Below are positions 8,406 to 17,649 of a stretch of DNA of 64,000 bases, piece after piece (the stretch's first letter is position 1; every line of letters begins with the position of its first letter). Made by a program: the position numbers and the translations under genes. The stretch is from Roseinatronobacter monicus. GTDB lineage: Bacteria; Pseudomonadota; Alphaproteobacteria; Rhodobacterales; Rhodobacteraceae. The notes below the pieces were generated by a model. The model had not been told where the DNA came from. It made no database searches and saw only the letters and a program-made list of their open reading frames with translations. The stretch lies in the NCBI RefSeq assembly GCF_006716865.1, contig NZ_VFPT01000004.1, positions 1 to 64,000 on the forward strand, in the 5' to 3' direction.

Positions 8406-10034
8406 ATGTTCGACCATGAGGCGGATGTCGTGATTGTAGGCGCTGGGTCTGCGGGCTGTGTTCTGGCCAACCGGTTAAGCGCTGATCCCAGTCTGCGCGT
8501 TCTGCTGATAGAGGCGGGCGGGCGTGACCTGAACCCTTGGATTCATGTGCCCGTCGGGTATTTCCGCACGATGGGCGACCCCTCGCTGGACTGGTGCTAT
8601 ATGACCGAACCTGACCCGGGCCTGAACGGACGTCGGCTGCCCTGGCCGCGTGGCAAGGTTCTTGGCGGTTCATCTTCGCTGAACGGTTTGTTGTATGTCC
8701 GGGGTCAACCGCAGGACTATGACCGTTGGCAGCAGATGGGCAATGCAGGTTGGGGGTGGGATCAGGTCTTGCCCTATTTCCGCCGTGCCGAGGATCAGGA
8801 ACGCGGCGAAGACGACTTTCATGGTGTTGGCGGGCCACTCTCGGTAAGCAATGCGCGGCTGTCGCGCCCGATCTGCGATGCATGGGTGAAGGCCGCACAA
8901 AACGCAGGTTATCCATTCAATCCAGATTACAACGGCGCGACACAAGAAGGGGTTGGATATTTTCAACTGACCGCGCGCAACGGGCGTCGGTGCAGCTCTG
9001 CCGTGGCGTATCTGAACCCAGTCCGCAAGCGGCCCAACCTGCAGATCATTACCCGTGCAATGACAACGCGCATTTTGTTCGAGGGGCGGCGCGCCATTGG
9101 CATTGCATGGCGCGGCGCGGATGGGGGCGAATGGTCCGCGCGGGCGCGGGCACGGGTCGTGCTGTCTGCGGGGGCAATCGGTTCTCCGCAAATCCTGATG
9201 TTGTCTGGTATCGGGCCTGCCGAGCATTTGCGCCAGCAAGGTATTGCACCGCTGGTCGATGCGCCGGGGGTCGGGCGAAATTTGCAGGATCATCTGCAGG
9301 CGCGTCTGGTCTTTCGCACAAAACACCCAACCCTGAATGACGAAGTGCGCAACCCCATCGACAAGCTGCGCATTGGTCTGCGCTATATCCTGTCGCGCAA
9401 AGGACCGATGGCGATGGCGGCCTCGTTGGCCACCGGGTTCCTGCGTACCGGGTCAGATCTGGAAACCCCTGACATTCAGTTTCACATTCAGCCATGGTCG
9501 GCGGACAGCCCCAGCGAAGGCGTGCATCCGTTCTCTGCCTTCACGGCCTCTGTCTGTCAGTTGCGCCCGGAAAGTCGCGGACATGTGGAATTGCGCAGTC
9601 CCGATCCGGCCCGCGCACCGATCATTCACTCAAATTATCTGGCCACCGCCACGGATTGCCGCACCATCGTCGAGGGCGTGCGTATCGCGCGGCGCATTGC
9701 CGCCGAAGCCCCCTTGCGGGACGCGATTTCCGAAGAATACCGCCCCGGACCAGATGTGGACAGCGCCGATGACGCGGCACTTCTGGACTGGGTGCGCAGC
9801 AGTGCCACAACGATCTATCACCCGACGGGCACCTGCAAGATGGGCCCCGAGGGCGACAGTAAGGCCGTTGTTGATGCCCGCCTTCGGGTGCGCGGGGTAG
9901 AGGGGCTGAGTGTCGCCGACTGCGCAATCATGCCAGAGATCGTGTCAGGCAACACCAATGCCCCCGCCATCATGATCGGCGAGAAAGCCAGCGATATGGT
10001 GCTGGAAGATATCCGCGCAGGCGCGCTGGCATGA
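8406..10034 (+). CDS. iseJ: GMC-family FAD-dependent alcohol dehydrogenase, probable isethionate dehydrogenase
   Basis: 542 residues from the ATG at 8406, preferred over 8376 because of the purine-rich site just before it. The FAD-binding motif VVIVGAGSAG is at residues 8-17, the GMC signature PWPRGKVLGGSSSLNG near 80, and the C-terminal active site has the histidine of IYHPTGTCKMG and the asparagine of SGNTNAP. The family oxidises alcohols such as choline. Known isethionate dehydrogenase IseJ belongs to this flavoprotein class and yields sulfoacetaldehyde, the substrate of Xsc encoded 3 kb away. Choline or another alcohol cannot be excluded. Confidence 0.75.
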   Translation: MFDHEADVVIVGAGSAGCVLANRLSADPSLRVLLIEAGGRDLNPWIHVPVGYFRTMGDPSLDWCYMTEPDPGLNGRRLPWPRGKVLGGSSSLNGLLYVRGQPQDYDRWQQMGNAGWGWDQVLPYFRRAEDQERGEDDFHGVGGPLSVSNARLSRPICDAWVKAAQNAGYPFNPDYNGATQEGVGYFQLTARNGRRCSSAVAYLNPVRKRPNLQIITRAMTTRILFEGRRAIGIAWRGADGGEWSARARARVVLSAGAIGSPQILMLSGIGPAEHLRQQGIAPLVDAPGVGRNLQDHLQARLVFRTKHPTLNDEVRNPIDKLRIGLRYILSRKGPMAMAASLATGFLRTGSDLETPDIQFHIQPWSADSPSEGVHPFSAFTASVCQLRPESRGHVELRSPDPARAPIIHSNYLATATDCRTIVEGVRIARRIAAEAPLRDAISEEYRPGPDVDSADDAALLDWVRSSATTIYHPTGTCKMGPEGDSKAVVDARLRVRGVEGLSVADCAIMPEIVSGNTNAPAIMIGEKASDMVLEDIRAGALA

Positions 10035-10057
10035 GGCAGGCTTGCGCGGCAGATGGT

Positions 10058-11455
10058 TCAGGCATTGGCCTGCGCGCCCACCTCGGTCAATGCGCCGTCA
10101 ATCGCATCGGTGATCGCGTCAATGTCGTCAGCCGTCGCAATCAGCGCAGGGCTGAGGCACAGCGTGTTATTGAACCCCGGCAAGGAACGGTTGGTCACGC
10201 CAATCATGACCCCACGTTCCAGCGTTGCCGCCACAACCGCCCGCGCAACGGCTTCGGGCACAGGATCGCGGCTGGTGCGGTCTTGCACCAGTTCCACCCC
10301 CCAGAACAGCCCCTTGCCGCGCACATCGCCAATCATCGCGTGCTTGTCTTTCAGCGCCGCAAGATTGCCGCCCAGACGTTCGCCCATCACGCAGGTGTTC
10401 TCCAGCAAGCCTTCCTCCTCAATTATACGCATGTTCTCAATGGCGGCAGCGGGCCCGGCAGTGCAGCCCCCAAACGTCGAGATATCGCGGAAATAACCCA
10501 GCGGGTCGCTGGCATCGTCCTTGAACATGTCGAACACCGCTTCGGTTGTGACAGTGCAGGAAATCGCCGCATAACCAGAGGCGACGCCCTTTGCCATGGT
10601 CACAATGTCGGGCTGAATGTCGTAATGCTGGTAGCCAAACCATGTGCCGGTGCGCCCCAGACCGCAAACCACCTCGTCAATATGCAACAAGATTTTGTAT
10701 TTGCGGCAAATCTCCTGCACGCGGGGCCAGTAGCCGGTCGGCGGAACGATCACGCCGCCGCCCGCCGTGATCGGCTCCAGCACGATGGCACCAATGGTGT
10801 CCGGCCCCTCGCGCAAGATGACTTCTTCAATCGCATCGGCGGCGCGGCGTCCGTAATCGGCATCATCCCATTGGGCGCGGTATTCCAGACAATGCGGCAC
10901 CGAAACAAACCCCTCCGGGAAGGGGCCATATTGCGCCGCGCGCTCTGGCTGCCCGCCAGAGGCAAGCGTGGCGATGGTCGTGCCGTGATAATCCCTCTCG
11001 CGGTACAGGATTTTCCATTTCTTGCCGCCATGCTGCCGTTGCGCGATCTGGCGCACCATCTTGTAGGCTTTCTCATTCGCCTCGGACCCGGAATTGGAAT
11101 AATAAACCCGGCTCATGCTCGGCATTTTGTCGATCAGCATCTGTGCAAAGACAGCACCGGGAACCGTGCCCATCGCGCCAGCAAAGAAATTCAGCTTTAC
11201 CAGTTGGTCACGCACTGCATTGGCAATGCTCTCGCGCCCATAGCCAACATTCACGGTCCAGACCCCGCCAGAGACAGCGTCCAGAAATTCGCGGCCCGTT
11301 GCATCCCAGACGCGCAATCCACGGCCCTCGACAATAACGCGCGGATTGGTGGTCTCATACGCTTTGTGTTGGCTCAGATGGTGCCAGACATGGGCACGGT
11401 CCGCCGCAACGACGGCATCAAGGTCATTGAGAAAGGAAAGATCGTTCATCGCCAT
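10058..11455 (-). CDS. tpa: Taurine:pyruvate aminotransferase
   Basis: 465 residues, class III PLP aminotransferase. Visible are the SNSGSEANEKA cofactor region near 117, LLHIDEVVCGLGRTG with the PLP-ring aspartate, and the Schiff-base lysine in VTMAKGVASGY. It moves the amino group of taurine to pyruvate, giving sulfoacetaldehyde and alanine in the cytoplasm. It is divergent from tauR and close to xsc, the standard taurine arrangement in Rhodobacterales, so the specific name is well supported although class III enzymes are hard to separate by sequence alone. Confidence 0.88.
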   Translation of the reverse strand: MAMNDLSFLNDLDAVVAADRAHVWHHLSQHKAYETTNPRVIVEGRGLRVWDATGREFLDAVSGGVWTVNVGYGRESIANAVRDQLVKLNFFAGAMGTVPGAVFAQMLIDKMPSMSRVYYSNSGSEANEKAYKMVRQIAQRQHGGKKWKILYRERDYHGTTIATLASGGQPERAAQYGPFPEGFVSVPHCLEYRAQWDDADYGRRAADAIEEVILREGPDTIGAIVLEPITAGGGVIVPPTGYWPRVQEICRKYKILLHIDEVVCGLGRTGTWFGYQHYDIQPDIVTMAKGVASGYAAISCTVTTEAVFDMFKDDASDPLGYFRDISTFGGCTAGPAAAIENMRIIEEEGLLENTCVMGERLGGNLAALKDKHAMIGDVRGKGLFWGVELVQDRTSRDPVPEAVARAVVAATLERGVMIGVTNRSLPGFNNTLCLSPALIATADDIDAITDAIDGALTEVGAQANA

Positions 11456-11587
11456 CTCCGCGGGGTTCGGGTTTTTTCTATGCTCTATATCTTCCCCGTA
11501 ACGAGATTAGAGTATATCCAAAAACTATATTCGATAGCGCCAGTTTGGCATATCTCTGCTGGACCGGAAAGCAAAGCAGGTGGAACA
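11456..11587. promoter_or_regulatory. Shared tpa/tauR promoter region with a possible TauR site
   Basis: An AT-rich 132-base gap between divergent tpa and tauR. It contains CTGGACCGGA (11559-11568), a 7 of 10 match to the CTGGACYTAA repeat that I recall as the TauR site of Rhodobacter capsulatus. A single weak match is not proof; the position is the expected one for autoregulation and tpa activation. Confidence 0.45.
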
Positions 11588-13063
11588 ATGATCGCGGTTG
11601 AATCTTTTCTTCTCGACCCGCTGCAGGAGGGCACCCTGCAACATCGGATCCGGCAAATGGTGGCCGAGGGCATCTTGTCTGGGCGGTTGCTGCCGGGCGA
11701 GCGGATGCCCTCCAGCCGCAAGCTAGCCGCGCATCTGTGCGTCAGCCGTATTACGGTGACGCTGGCCTATGCAGAGCTGGTCGCGGATGACTATCTTCAA
11801 GCCGAGGGGCGCTCTGGCTATTTCGTGTCCCGGACAGCGCCGCGCCCGGGCAAGGCACAGCAACGCACCAGCGGTGCGCCTTCGACGGTTGATTGGGCGA
11901 GGATGCTTGGCCACCGCCCACCGTCAGGTGATCTGAACCGTGGCAAGCCTAGAAACTGGCGCGAGTTCAGTTATCCCTTCATCTACGGGCAAGCGGACCC
12001 CAGCCTGTTCGACCATGCCAACTGGCGGTTATGCATGATGCAGTCTTTGGGTTTGAAAGACTTTGATCGCATGTCCGATGACCAGTTTGAGCAAGATGAT
12101 CCGGGGCTGCTGGAGTATATCGCGCGCCATTCCTTGCCGCGCCGCGGGATACTGGCCCGCCCGGATGAAATACTGGTCACATTGGGGGCGCAGAATGCCT
12201 TGTGGCTGGCGGCGCAACTTCTGCTGAACCAGCGCCGCAGTGCGGTGATAGAGGAACCGGGCTATCCCGGCCTGCGCGATATCCTGACCCAGACGCGCTG
12301 CCGGTTGGTTCCGGTGCCTGTGGGGCCGCGCGGCTTGCTGGCAAAGGATCTGCCCGCGCAGCTGGATGTTCTGTTCTGCACACCCAGCCATCACTGCCCC
12401 ACAGGGGCGACAATGCCGCTGGACGCGCGCCACGCCTTGCTAAAGGCCGCGAAGGACCGGGATTTCCTGATTGTCGAGGATGACTACGAGTTTGAAATCG
12501 CGCAGGGCCGCGCGCCCTTGCCTGCGCTGAAATCACTGGATCGGTCTGGCCGCGTCATTCATGTGGGAAGCTTCTCGAAATCGCTGTTTCCAGGGCTGCG
12601 GCTGGGTTTTATGGTCGGTCCCGCCCCCTTCATCACCGAGGCGCGGGCCCTGCGTGCGACTGTGCTGCGTCACCCGCCCGGGTTGTTGCAGCGCGCCGCC
12701 GCGCGCTTCCTGTCACTGGGTCATTATGATGTCATGCTGCGCCGCCTGTCGCGCAGCTTCGCGGCGCGGCGCGAGGTGATGCTTGCAGCCATCGGAGCGG
12801 AGGGGCTGACGGTCGCAAGTGATGTTGAAAATGGAGGCTCCAGCCTGTGGATGCGCACCCCCGATGGCGTAACTGCGACTACACTGACCAAAGCGTTGCA
12901 GCCGCAAGGTGTTCTGATTGAGAGCGGTTTGCCTTTTTTCGGCGCAGCGGATGCCCCAGATCGCTTTTACCGAATTGCCTATAGCTCGATCGCTTCCGAA
13001 CGAATTCCTGAAGGAATTTCGCGCATCGCGCGGACAATCAAAACCCTGCAGCACTCAAGGTAA
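11588..13063 (+). CDS. tauR: TauR, MocR-type (GntR/aminotransferase) regulator of taurine use
   Basis: 491 residues from the ATG at 11588, which has an AGGTGGA site; the same frame is open far upstream but that part is antisense to tpa. Residues about 12-82 form a GntR winged helix (SSRKLAAHLCVSRITVTLAY), and about 130-485 form a class I aminotransferase-like domain with the PLP lysine in VGSFSKSLFPGLRLGFMV. Such regulators sense an amine through PLP. TauR is known to activate tpa and xsc in the presence of taurine; its place between these genes supports the name. Confidence 0.9.
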   Translation: MIAVESFLLDPLQEGTLQHRIRQMVAEGILSGRLLPGERMPSSRKLAAHLCVSRITVTLAYAELVADDYLQAEGRSGYFVSRTAPRPGKAQQRTSGAPSTVDWARMLGHRPPSGDLNRGKPRNWREFSYPFIYGQADPSLFDHANWRLCMMQSLGLKDFDRMSDDQFEQDDPGLLEYIARHSLPRRGILARPDEILVTLGAQNALWLAAQLLLNQRRSAVIEEPGYPGLRDILTQTRCRLVPVPVGPRGLLAKDLPAQLDVLFCTPSHHCPTGATMPLDARHALLKAAKDRDFLIVEDDYEFEIAQGRAPLPALKSLDRSGRVIHVGSFSKSLFPGLRLGFMVGPAPFITEARALRATVLRHPPGLLQRAAARFLSLGHYDVMLRRLSRSFAARREVMLAAIGAEGLTVASDVENGGSSLWMRTPDGVTATTLTKALQPQGVLIESGLPFFGAADAPDRFYRIAYSSIASERIPEGISRIARTIKTLQHSR

Positions 13064-13088
13064 GGCTGGTCTTATGTCTTTCATACAA

Positions 13089-13098
13089 CTGGCCCTAA
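13089..13098 (+). promoter_or_regulatory. Possible TauR box upstream of xsc
   Basis: CTGGCCCTAA matches 9 of 10 positions of the recalled TauR repeat CTGGACYTAA, about 90 bases before the xsc start. Only one copy is evident, so it is a candidate only. Confidence 0.4.
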
Positions 13099-13186
13099 TC
13101 ATCCTGCCGCGTTTCGTGTTCTGTCACCTCAAACCCGCTGCGCATCCCGCGCTCGGGTCAGCCACTGTCAAGCAAGGAGCCAAGCC

Positions 13187-14962
13187 ATGCGCATGACAAC
13201 CGAAGAAGCATTTATCAAGACACTCCAACTGCACGGCATCGAACATGCCTTTGGTATCATCGGGTCAGCCATGATGCCGATCTCGGACCTGTTCGATCAG
13301 GCAGGCATCACCTTTTGGGATTGCGCGCATGAAGGATCGGGCGGGATGATGGCCGATGGCTATACCCGCGCGACTGGCAAGATGAGCATGATGATCGCGC
13401 AGAACGGACCAGGCATTACCAATTTTGTCACGGCCGTCAAAACCGCCTACTGGAACCACACGCCGCTATTGCTGGTCACACCGCAGGCCGCGAACAAAAC
13501 CATCGGGCAGGGCGGGTTTCAAGAGGTCGAGCAGATGAAGCTGTTTGAAGACATGGTCGCTTATCAGGAAGAAGTGCGCGACCCTACCCGCGTGGCCGAA
13601 GTGCTGAACCGTGTGATTTTGCAGGCCAAGCGCCATTCTGCGCCCGCGCAGATCAACATGCCGCGCGATTTCTGGACGCAAGTGATCGATGTCGACCTGC
13701 CCGAAATTCTGGCATTCGAGCGCCCGTCTGGGGGTGATGAGGCGATGGATAGGGCCGCAAAGCTGCTGTCCGAGGCGCGCTTTCCTGTCATTCTGAACGG
13801 CGCAGGCGTAGTGATCGGCAGCGCAATCGAAGCATCAAAAGCGTTGGCCGAACGCTTGGATGCACCAGTTTGTGTGGGCTATCAGCATAATGATGCCTTT
13901 CCCGGTGGACACCCGCTCTTTGCTGGGCCGCTGGGCTATAATGGCTCCAAGGCGGGGATGGAACTGATCGCGCAAGCCGATGTGGTGCTGTGCCTTGGCA
14001 CAAGGTTGAACCCGTTCAGCACCTTGCCGGGATATGGCATGGAATATTGGCCCAAGGATGCAAAGATCATTCAGGTTGATATTAACCCCGATCGCATTGG
14101 TTTGACCAAGAAAGTGACTGTGGGCATTGTAGGCGATGCCAAGAAGACTGCCGAGGGGATAATGGCGCGGCTAAGCGCGACCGCAGGCGATACGGACCGA
14201 GAGGCGCGCCGCAACGTGATCGCGCAGCGCAAATCGGCCTGGGCGCAGCAGCTCTCCTCAATGGACCATGAAGAGGATGATCCCGGCACCACATGGAATG
14301 AGCGCGCGCGTGCAGCCAAGCCTGAATGGATGTCCCCCCGCATGGCATGGCGTGCGATTCAGTCCGCCTTGCCGAAAGAAGCGATCATTTCATCCGATAT
14401 TGGAAATAACTGCGCGATTGGCAACGCCTATCCAAGCTTTGACGAGGGGCGCAAATATCTTGCGCCCGGGCTGTTCGGCCCCTGCGGCTATGGCCTACCC
14501 GCCATTGTGGGTGCCAAGATCGGGTGCCCGGATGTTCCGGTTGTGGGTTTTGCGGGAGACGGGGCGTTCGGAATTGCCGTGACCGAACTGACCGCCATTG
14601 GCCGCCCCGAATGGCCCGCCATCACCATGATTGTTTTCCGAAATTACCAATGGGGTGCGGAAAAGCGCAACTCGACCCTGTGGTATGACGACAATTTCGT
14701 AGGCACCGAACTGGATGAACAGGTCAGCTACGCCGGCATTGCACAGGCTTGCGGTCTGCAAGGCGTGCAAGCCCGCACGATGGAGGAACTGACAGACGCG
14801 CTGCATAAGGCGATTGAAGACCAGATGAAAAATGGCAAGACAACACTGATCGAGGCGATGATAAATCAGGAACTGGGCGATCCGTTCCGCCGTGATGCTA
14901 TGAAGAAACCGGTGCAGGTGGCAGGTATAGACCGCGCCGATATGCGCCCGCAGGCTCTCTAG
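13187..14962 (+). CDS. xsc: Sulfoacetaldehyde acetyltransferase
   Basis: 591 residues, a thiamine-diphosphate enzyme of the acetolactate-synthase fold. The catalytic glutamate lies in CAHEGSGGMMADGY near 46, and the cofactor-binding motif GDGAFGIAVTELTAIG begins near 460 and ends in RNYQWG. The TTPQAANKTIGQGG-like segment and length fit Xsc. It converts sulfoacetaldehyde and phosphate to sulfite and acetyl phosphate, the point where the taurine and isethionate routes meet. An AAGGAG site precedes the start. It is followed after 6 bases by the exporter gene. Confidence 0.95.
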   Translation: MRMTTEEAFIKTLQLHGIEHAFGIIGSAMMPISDLFDQAGITFWDCAHEGSGGMMADGYTRATGKMSMMIAQNGPGITNFVTAVKTAYWNHTPLLLVTPQAANKTIGQGGFQEVEQMKLFEDMVAYQEEVRDPTRVAEVLNRVILQAKRHSAPAQINMPRDFWTQVIDVDLPEILAFERPSGGDEAMDRAAKLLSEARFPVILNGAGVVIGSAIEASKALAERLDAPVCVGYQHNDAFPGGHPLFAGPLGYNGSKAGMELIAQADVVLCLGTRLNPFSTLPGYGMEYWPKDAKIIQVDINPDRIGLTKKVTVGIVGDAKKTAEGIMARLSATAGDTDREARRNVIAQRKSAWAQQLSSMDHEEDDPGTTWNERARAAKPEWMSPRMAWRAIQSALPKEAIISSDIGNNCAIGNAYPSFDEGRKYLAPGLFGPCGYGLPAIVGAKIGCPDVPVVGFAGDGAFGIAVTELTAIGRPEWPAITMIVFRNYQWGAEKRNSTLWYDDNFVGTELDEQVSYAGIAQACGLQGVQARTMEELTDALHKAIEDQMKNGKTTLIEAMINQELGDPFRRDAMKKPVQVAGIDRADMRPQAL

Positions 14963-14968
14963 GCGCGG

Positions 14969-15724
14969 ATGCCCCCCACCATCCTCGCGGTTGGGCTAGA
15001 GCTGTGGCAGATGGCCTATCTGGCCCTCTGCACGCTCGGGGCAGCTTGGGTGCGTGGGTATTCGGGGTTCGGGTTCTCGGCGCTTGTGGTCACTGCGGCA
15101 GCACTTGTGACAGACCCCGTTCCGTTGGTCGCCACTCTGGTCATGTGTGAAATCGTGCTGAGTTTTGGTCAGGCGCGCGGCGTAGTGGCGAAGGTCGATT
15201 GGCGCAGGATGGCTGGCATGTTGGTGGGGGCTGCCGTTGTCATGCCCTATAGCTTCACCCTGATCGCACGGCTGGGTGAGGATGTAGCGCGTATCGCAAT
15301 CTCTGGCATGGTTCTGGCCATTTGTCTGGCGATGGCGCGCGGCTGGCAGTTCGGGCGTGAGACTGGAACACTGGGGAATGTGATTGCAGGCATGGCTTCT
15401 GGTGTGGCGAATGGGGCAGCAGCGGGGGGCTTGCCGATTGCTGTATATCTGACCGCGCAACCTATCGCAGCACCGGTCGTTCGCGCCACACTGATCGCTT
15501 ATCTGACGCTTGTGTGCCTGATCGCATTGCCTTCTTTGTGGTGGACCGGCCTTCTGAGCGCTCAGAGCTTTGTATTCCTTGCGGCCATGGCACCGATGAT
15601 GGCGCTTGGCCTCTGGATCGGAGGGCGACGCTTTACCTCCGCCAACCCGCAGGATTTCAAGAGATTCACGCTGCTGCTGCTGGCCCTTCTATCGGTTATG
15701 GGCTTGGTGCGCAGTTTATGGTGA
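14969..15724 (+). CDS. tauE: TSUP-family membrane protein, probable sulfite exporter
   Basis: 251 residues, with about eight hydrophobic segments and the family motif VRGYSGFGFSALVV near residue 30. The TauE/SafE (TSUP) family exports sulfite or other small sulfur anions. It follows xsc by 6 bases and precedes the kinase by 6, so the three form an operon. Removal of the toxic sulfite made by Xsc is the likely role. The family is certain; the anion is inferred. Confidence 0.85.
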   Translation: MPPTILAVGLELWQMAYLALCTLGAAWVRGYSGFGFSALVVTAAALVTDPVPLVATLVMCEIVLSFGQARGVVAKVDWRRMAGMLVGAAVVMPYSFTLIARLGEDVARIAISGMVLAICLAMARGWQFGRETGTLGNVIAGMASGVANGAAAGGLPIAVYLTAQPIAAPVVRATLIAYLTLVCLIALPSLWWTGLLSAQSFVFLAAMAPMMALGLWIGGRRFTSANPQDFKRFTLLLLALLSVMGLVRSLW

Positions 15725-15730
15725 ACGAAT

Positions 15731-16894
15731 ATGCGCAATGACATTCTGATTCTTAATGCTGGGTCGTCCTCGATCAAGTTGACAGTATTTGATCACGCAT
15801 TGAAAACGCGCCTGTCAGGCGTGGCTGATGCCATCGGCGGCGCGGCCCGTCTACGGATAGGAGAACAAATGCGCGCCCTGCCAATGGCGGATCACGCTGG
15901 CGCGTTGCGCGAGATCTTTGACGCTTTGGCAAGTCACGGTGTCGCACTGAACGGGCTGGCGGCTGTGGGCCACCGCGTTGTGCATGGAGGCGCGACCCTG
16001 ACTTCGCCACAGCGCATAACACCAGACATACGCGCAGAAATTGCCGCCTGCATCCCGTTGGCCCCATTGCACAACCCGCATAATCTGGCAGCAATTGATG
16101 AAGTGGCACGGCTTGCACCGGAACTACCGCAATTTGCTAGTTTCGACACCGCGTTTCATGCAAGCAATCCGGCAGTAGCAACCCATTACGCCCTGCCACC
16201 CGACCTGGCACAGCGAGGGCTCCGGCGGTACGGGTTTCATGGGCTCAGCTATTCTGCCCTTGTCCGCAATTGGCCTGCTGTAACGACAACCCCCTTGCCA
16301 AAACGCGTGCTGGCCTGCCATTTGGGCAATGGCGCGTCGCTCTGCGCCATACGTGACGGTCAATCAGTGGCGACTACAATGGGGTATTCCCCACTTGCAG
16401 GTCTGACCATGGGCACCCGCTGTGGCGATATTGACGCGAATGCCGTGCTCAAGCTGGTTGAGGAACAGGGGCTGGAGGCGACGCGCGCCTTGCTCAACAA
16501 TGGCAGTGGGCTTCTGGGCCTCTCCGGTCAAAGTTCTGATATGCGCGCTGTGGCGGAGAATGGCAGCCCGCGCAGTGTTTTCACCATAGAGCATTTTTGT
16601 TACTGGGTGGCGCGGCATGCAGGCAGTATGGCAGCTGCAATGGGCGGCTGTGACGCCATCGTATTCACAGGTGGAATCGGCGAGAATGCCGTAGCCGTGC
16701 GCGCTCAAATCATCGCCCATCTTGGATGGTTGGGGGCGGAAATAGACTCCGCACGCAATACCGTAAGCTCCGCGCGTCTGCATGGGGACAAGGCGCGCGT
16801 GGGTGTCTGGATCATCGCAGCCGATGAGGAACGCGAGATTGCGCACGATGTGGCTCGGCTTGGAACTGCCTTTCGGGATGCATCGATGTGCTAG
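15731..16894 (+). CDS. ackA: Acetate kinase
   Basis: 387 residues, close to the usual 400. The start has LILNAGSSSIKLTVFD, and HRVVHGG, FHGLSY, LGNGASLCAI and TGGIGENA motifs are all present. It interconverts acetyl phosphate plus ADP with acetate plus ATP. Taurine clusters usually carry phosphotransacetylase (pta) after xsc; here the kinase takes that place and no pta is seen in the window. This suggests direct ATP gain from acetyl phosphate, with acetate leaving or being re-activated elsewhere. Confidence 0.95.
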   Translation: MRNDILILNAGSSSIKLTVFDHALKTRLSGVADAIGGAARLRIGEQMRALPMADHAGALREIFDALASHGVALNGLAAVGHRVVHGGATLTSPQRITPDIRAEIAACIPLAPLHNPHNLAAIDEVARLAPELPQFASFDTAFHASNPAVATHYALPPDLAQRGLRRYGFHGLSYSALVRNWPAVTTTPLPKRVLACHLGNGASLCAIRDGQSVATTMGYSPLAGLTMGTRCGDIDANAVLKLVEEQGLEATRALLNNGSGLLGLSGQSSDMRAVAENGSPRSVFTIEHFCYWVARHAGSMAAAMGGCDAIVFTGGIGENAVAVRAQIIAHLGWLGAEIDSARNTVSSARLHGDKARVGVWIIAADEEREIAHDVARLGTAFRDASMC

Positions 16895-17220
16895 CATTTT
16901 TGTCCCAGCAATTGTGAGGCTAAACAGCTAGAATTACTTTGACGAATTTTTTCTTAGCGTTCTGCGATGAGCCTTTCACAATGAGGGCATCGTCGTGGTG
17001 GAGGGCTGGCGAAGACGTGGAGGATGGCTTGCCTGACGGCTGGCATGGTCGGTTGCGAGGGTGGTCCGGGGACACTCCTTTTCCGTCCAGAGGTCTTAAC
17101 TTATGGTCAGCATCACCTCTGACCGTGCGTTGATCGATTTGGGTGAATTCTGCGTCAGAGTGGCGATGCCTTATTCATCTGAGCAATTCATCTGTCATGT
17201 TTCAATTTACCGTCCGAGAT
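16895..17220. other. Gene-free region between ackA and the rhodanese gene
   Basis: About 325 bases at the convergent ends of two units. No open frame with coding features, clear terminator or repeat was recognised. Confidence 0.5.
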
Positions 17221-17616
17221 TTACTCCAACGCTCCACCAGCCTTCGTCCATGCGCTGACGCCGCCGGACATGTTCACAACCGGCGATAGACCCATCTCCA
17301 TGGCAACTTTCGCCGCGAGCGCCGACCGCCCACCGGATGCACAGTAAAAGACGTAGGTCTTTTCCTGATTGAACTCCGGTTTGTGTGCCGGGCTTTCCGG
17401 GTCGATATGGAATTCCATCATACCACGCGACGATGCAACAGCTCCGGCGATGATACCTGTATTTGCTTGTTCGGAGCCATCGCGCAGGTCAACAAAGATG
17501 TGATCAGGCGAGCCGATCAGGCTCAATGCCTCCTCGGCGCTGATTGCAGGCACGATCGCCATCGCCTCTTTTACGATGTCCTTGGAAGTCTTGGTAAGGG
17601 TCTGCGGCATATTCAT
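17221..17616 (-). CDS. Rhodanese-domain sulfur transferase
   Basis: 131 residues forming a single rhodanese domain (about 28-129). The active-site loop is FYCASGGRSA with the catalytic cysteine near residue 92, and VDLRDGSE near 47 is the other family motif. No signal peptide, so it is cytoplasmic. It is the last gene of the methanethiol oxidase operon, 33 bases after the CoA-binding gene, and may handle sulfide or persulfide arising from methanethiol oxidation. The exact acceptor is unknown. Confidence 0.88.
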   Translation of the reverse strand: MNMPQTLTKTSKDIVKEAMAIVPAISAEEALSLIGSPDHIFVDLRDGSEQANTGIIAGAVASSRGMMEFHIDPESPAHKPEFNQEKTYVFYCASGGRSALAAKVAMEMGLSPVVNMSGGVSAWTKAGGALE

Positions 17617-17649
17617 ATTCCCTTTTCGGACGGCGTCAGGTCGCTCAGA

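Noticed and set aside
10031..11587. Long open frame upstream of and continuous with tauR (1010 codons in total)
   Set aside because: The first 519 codons lie antisense to tpa, and a good ribosome-binding site and the family start are at 11588.
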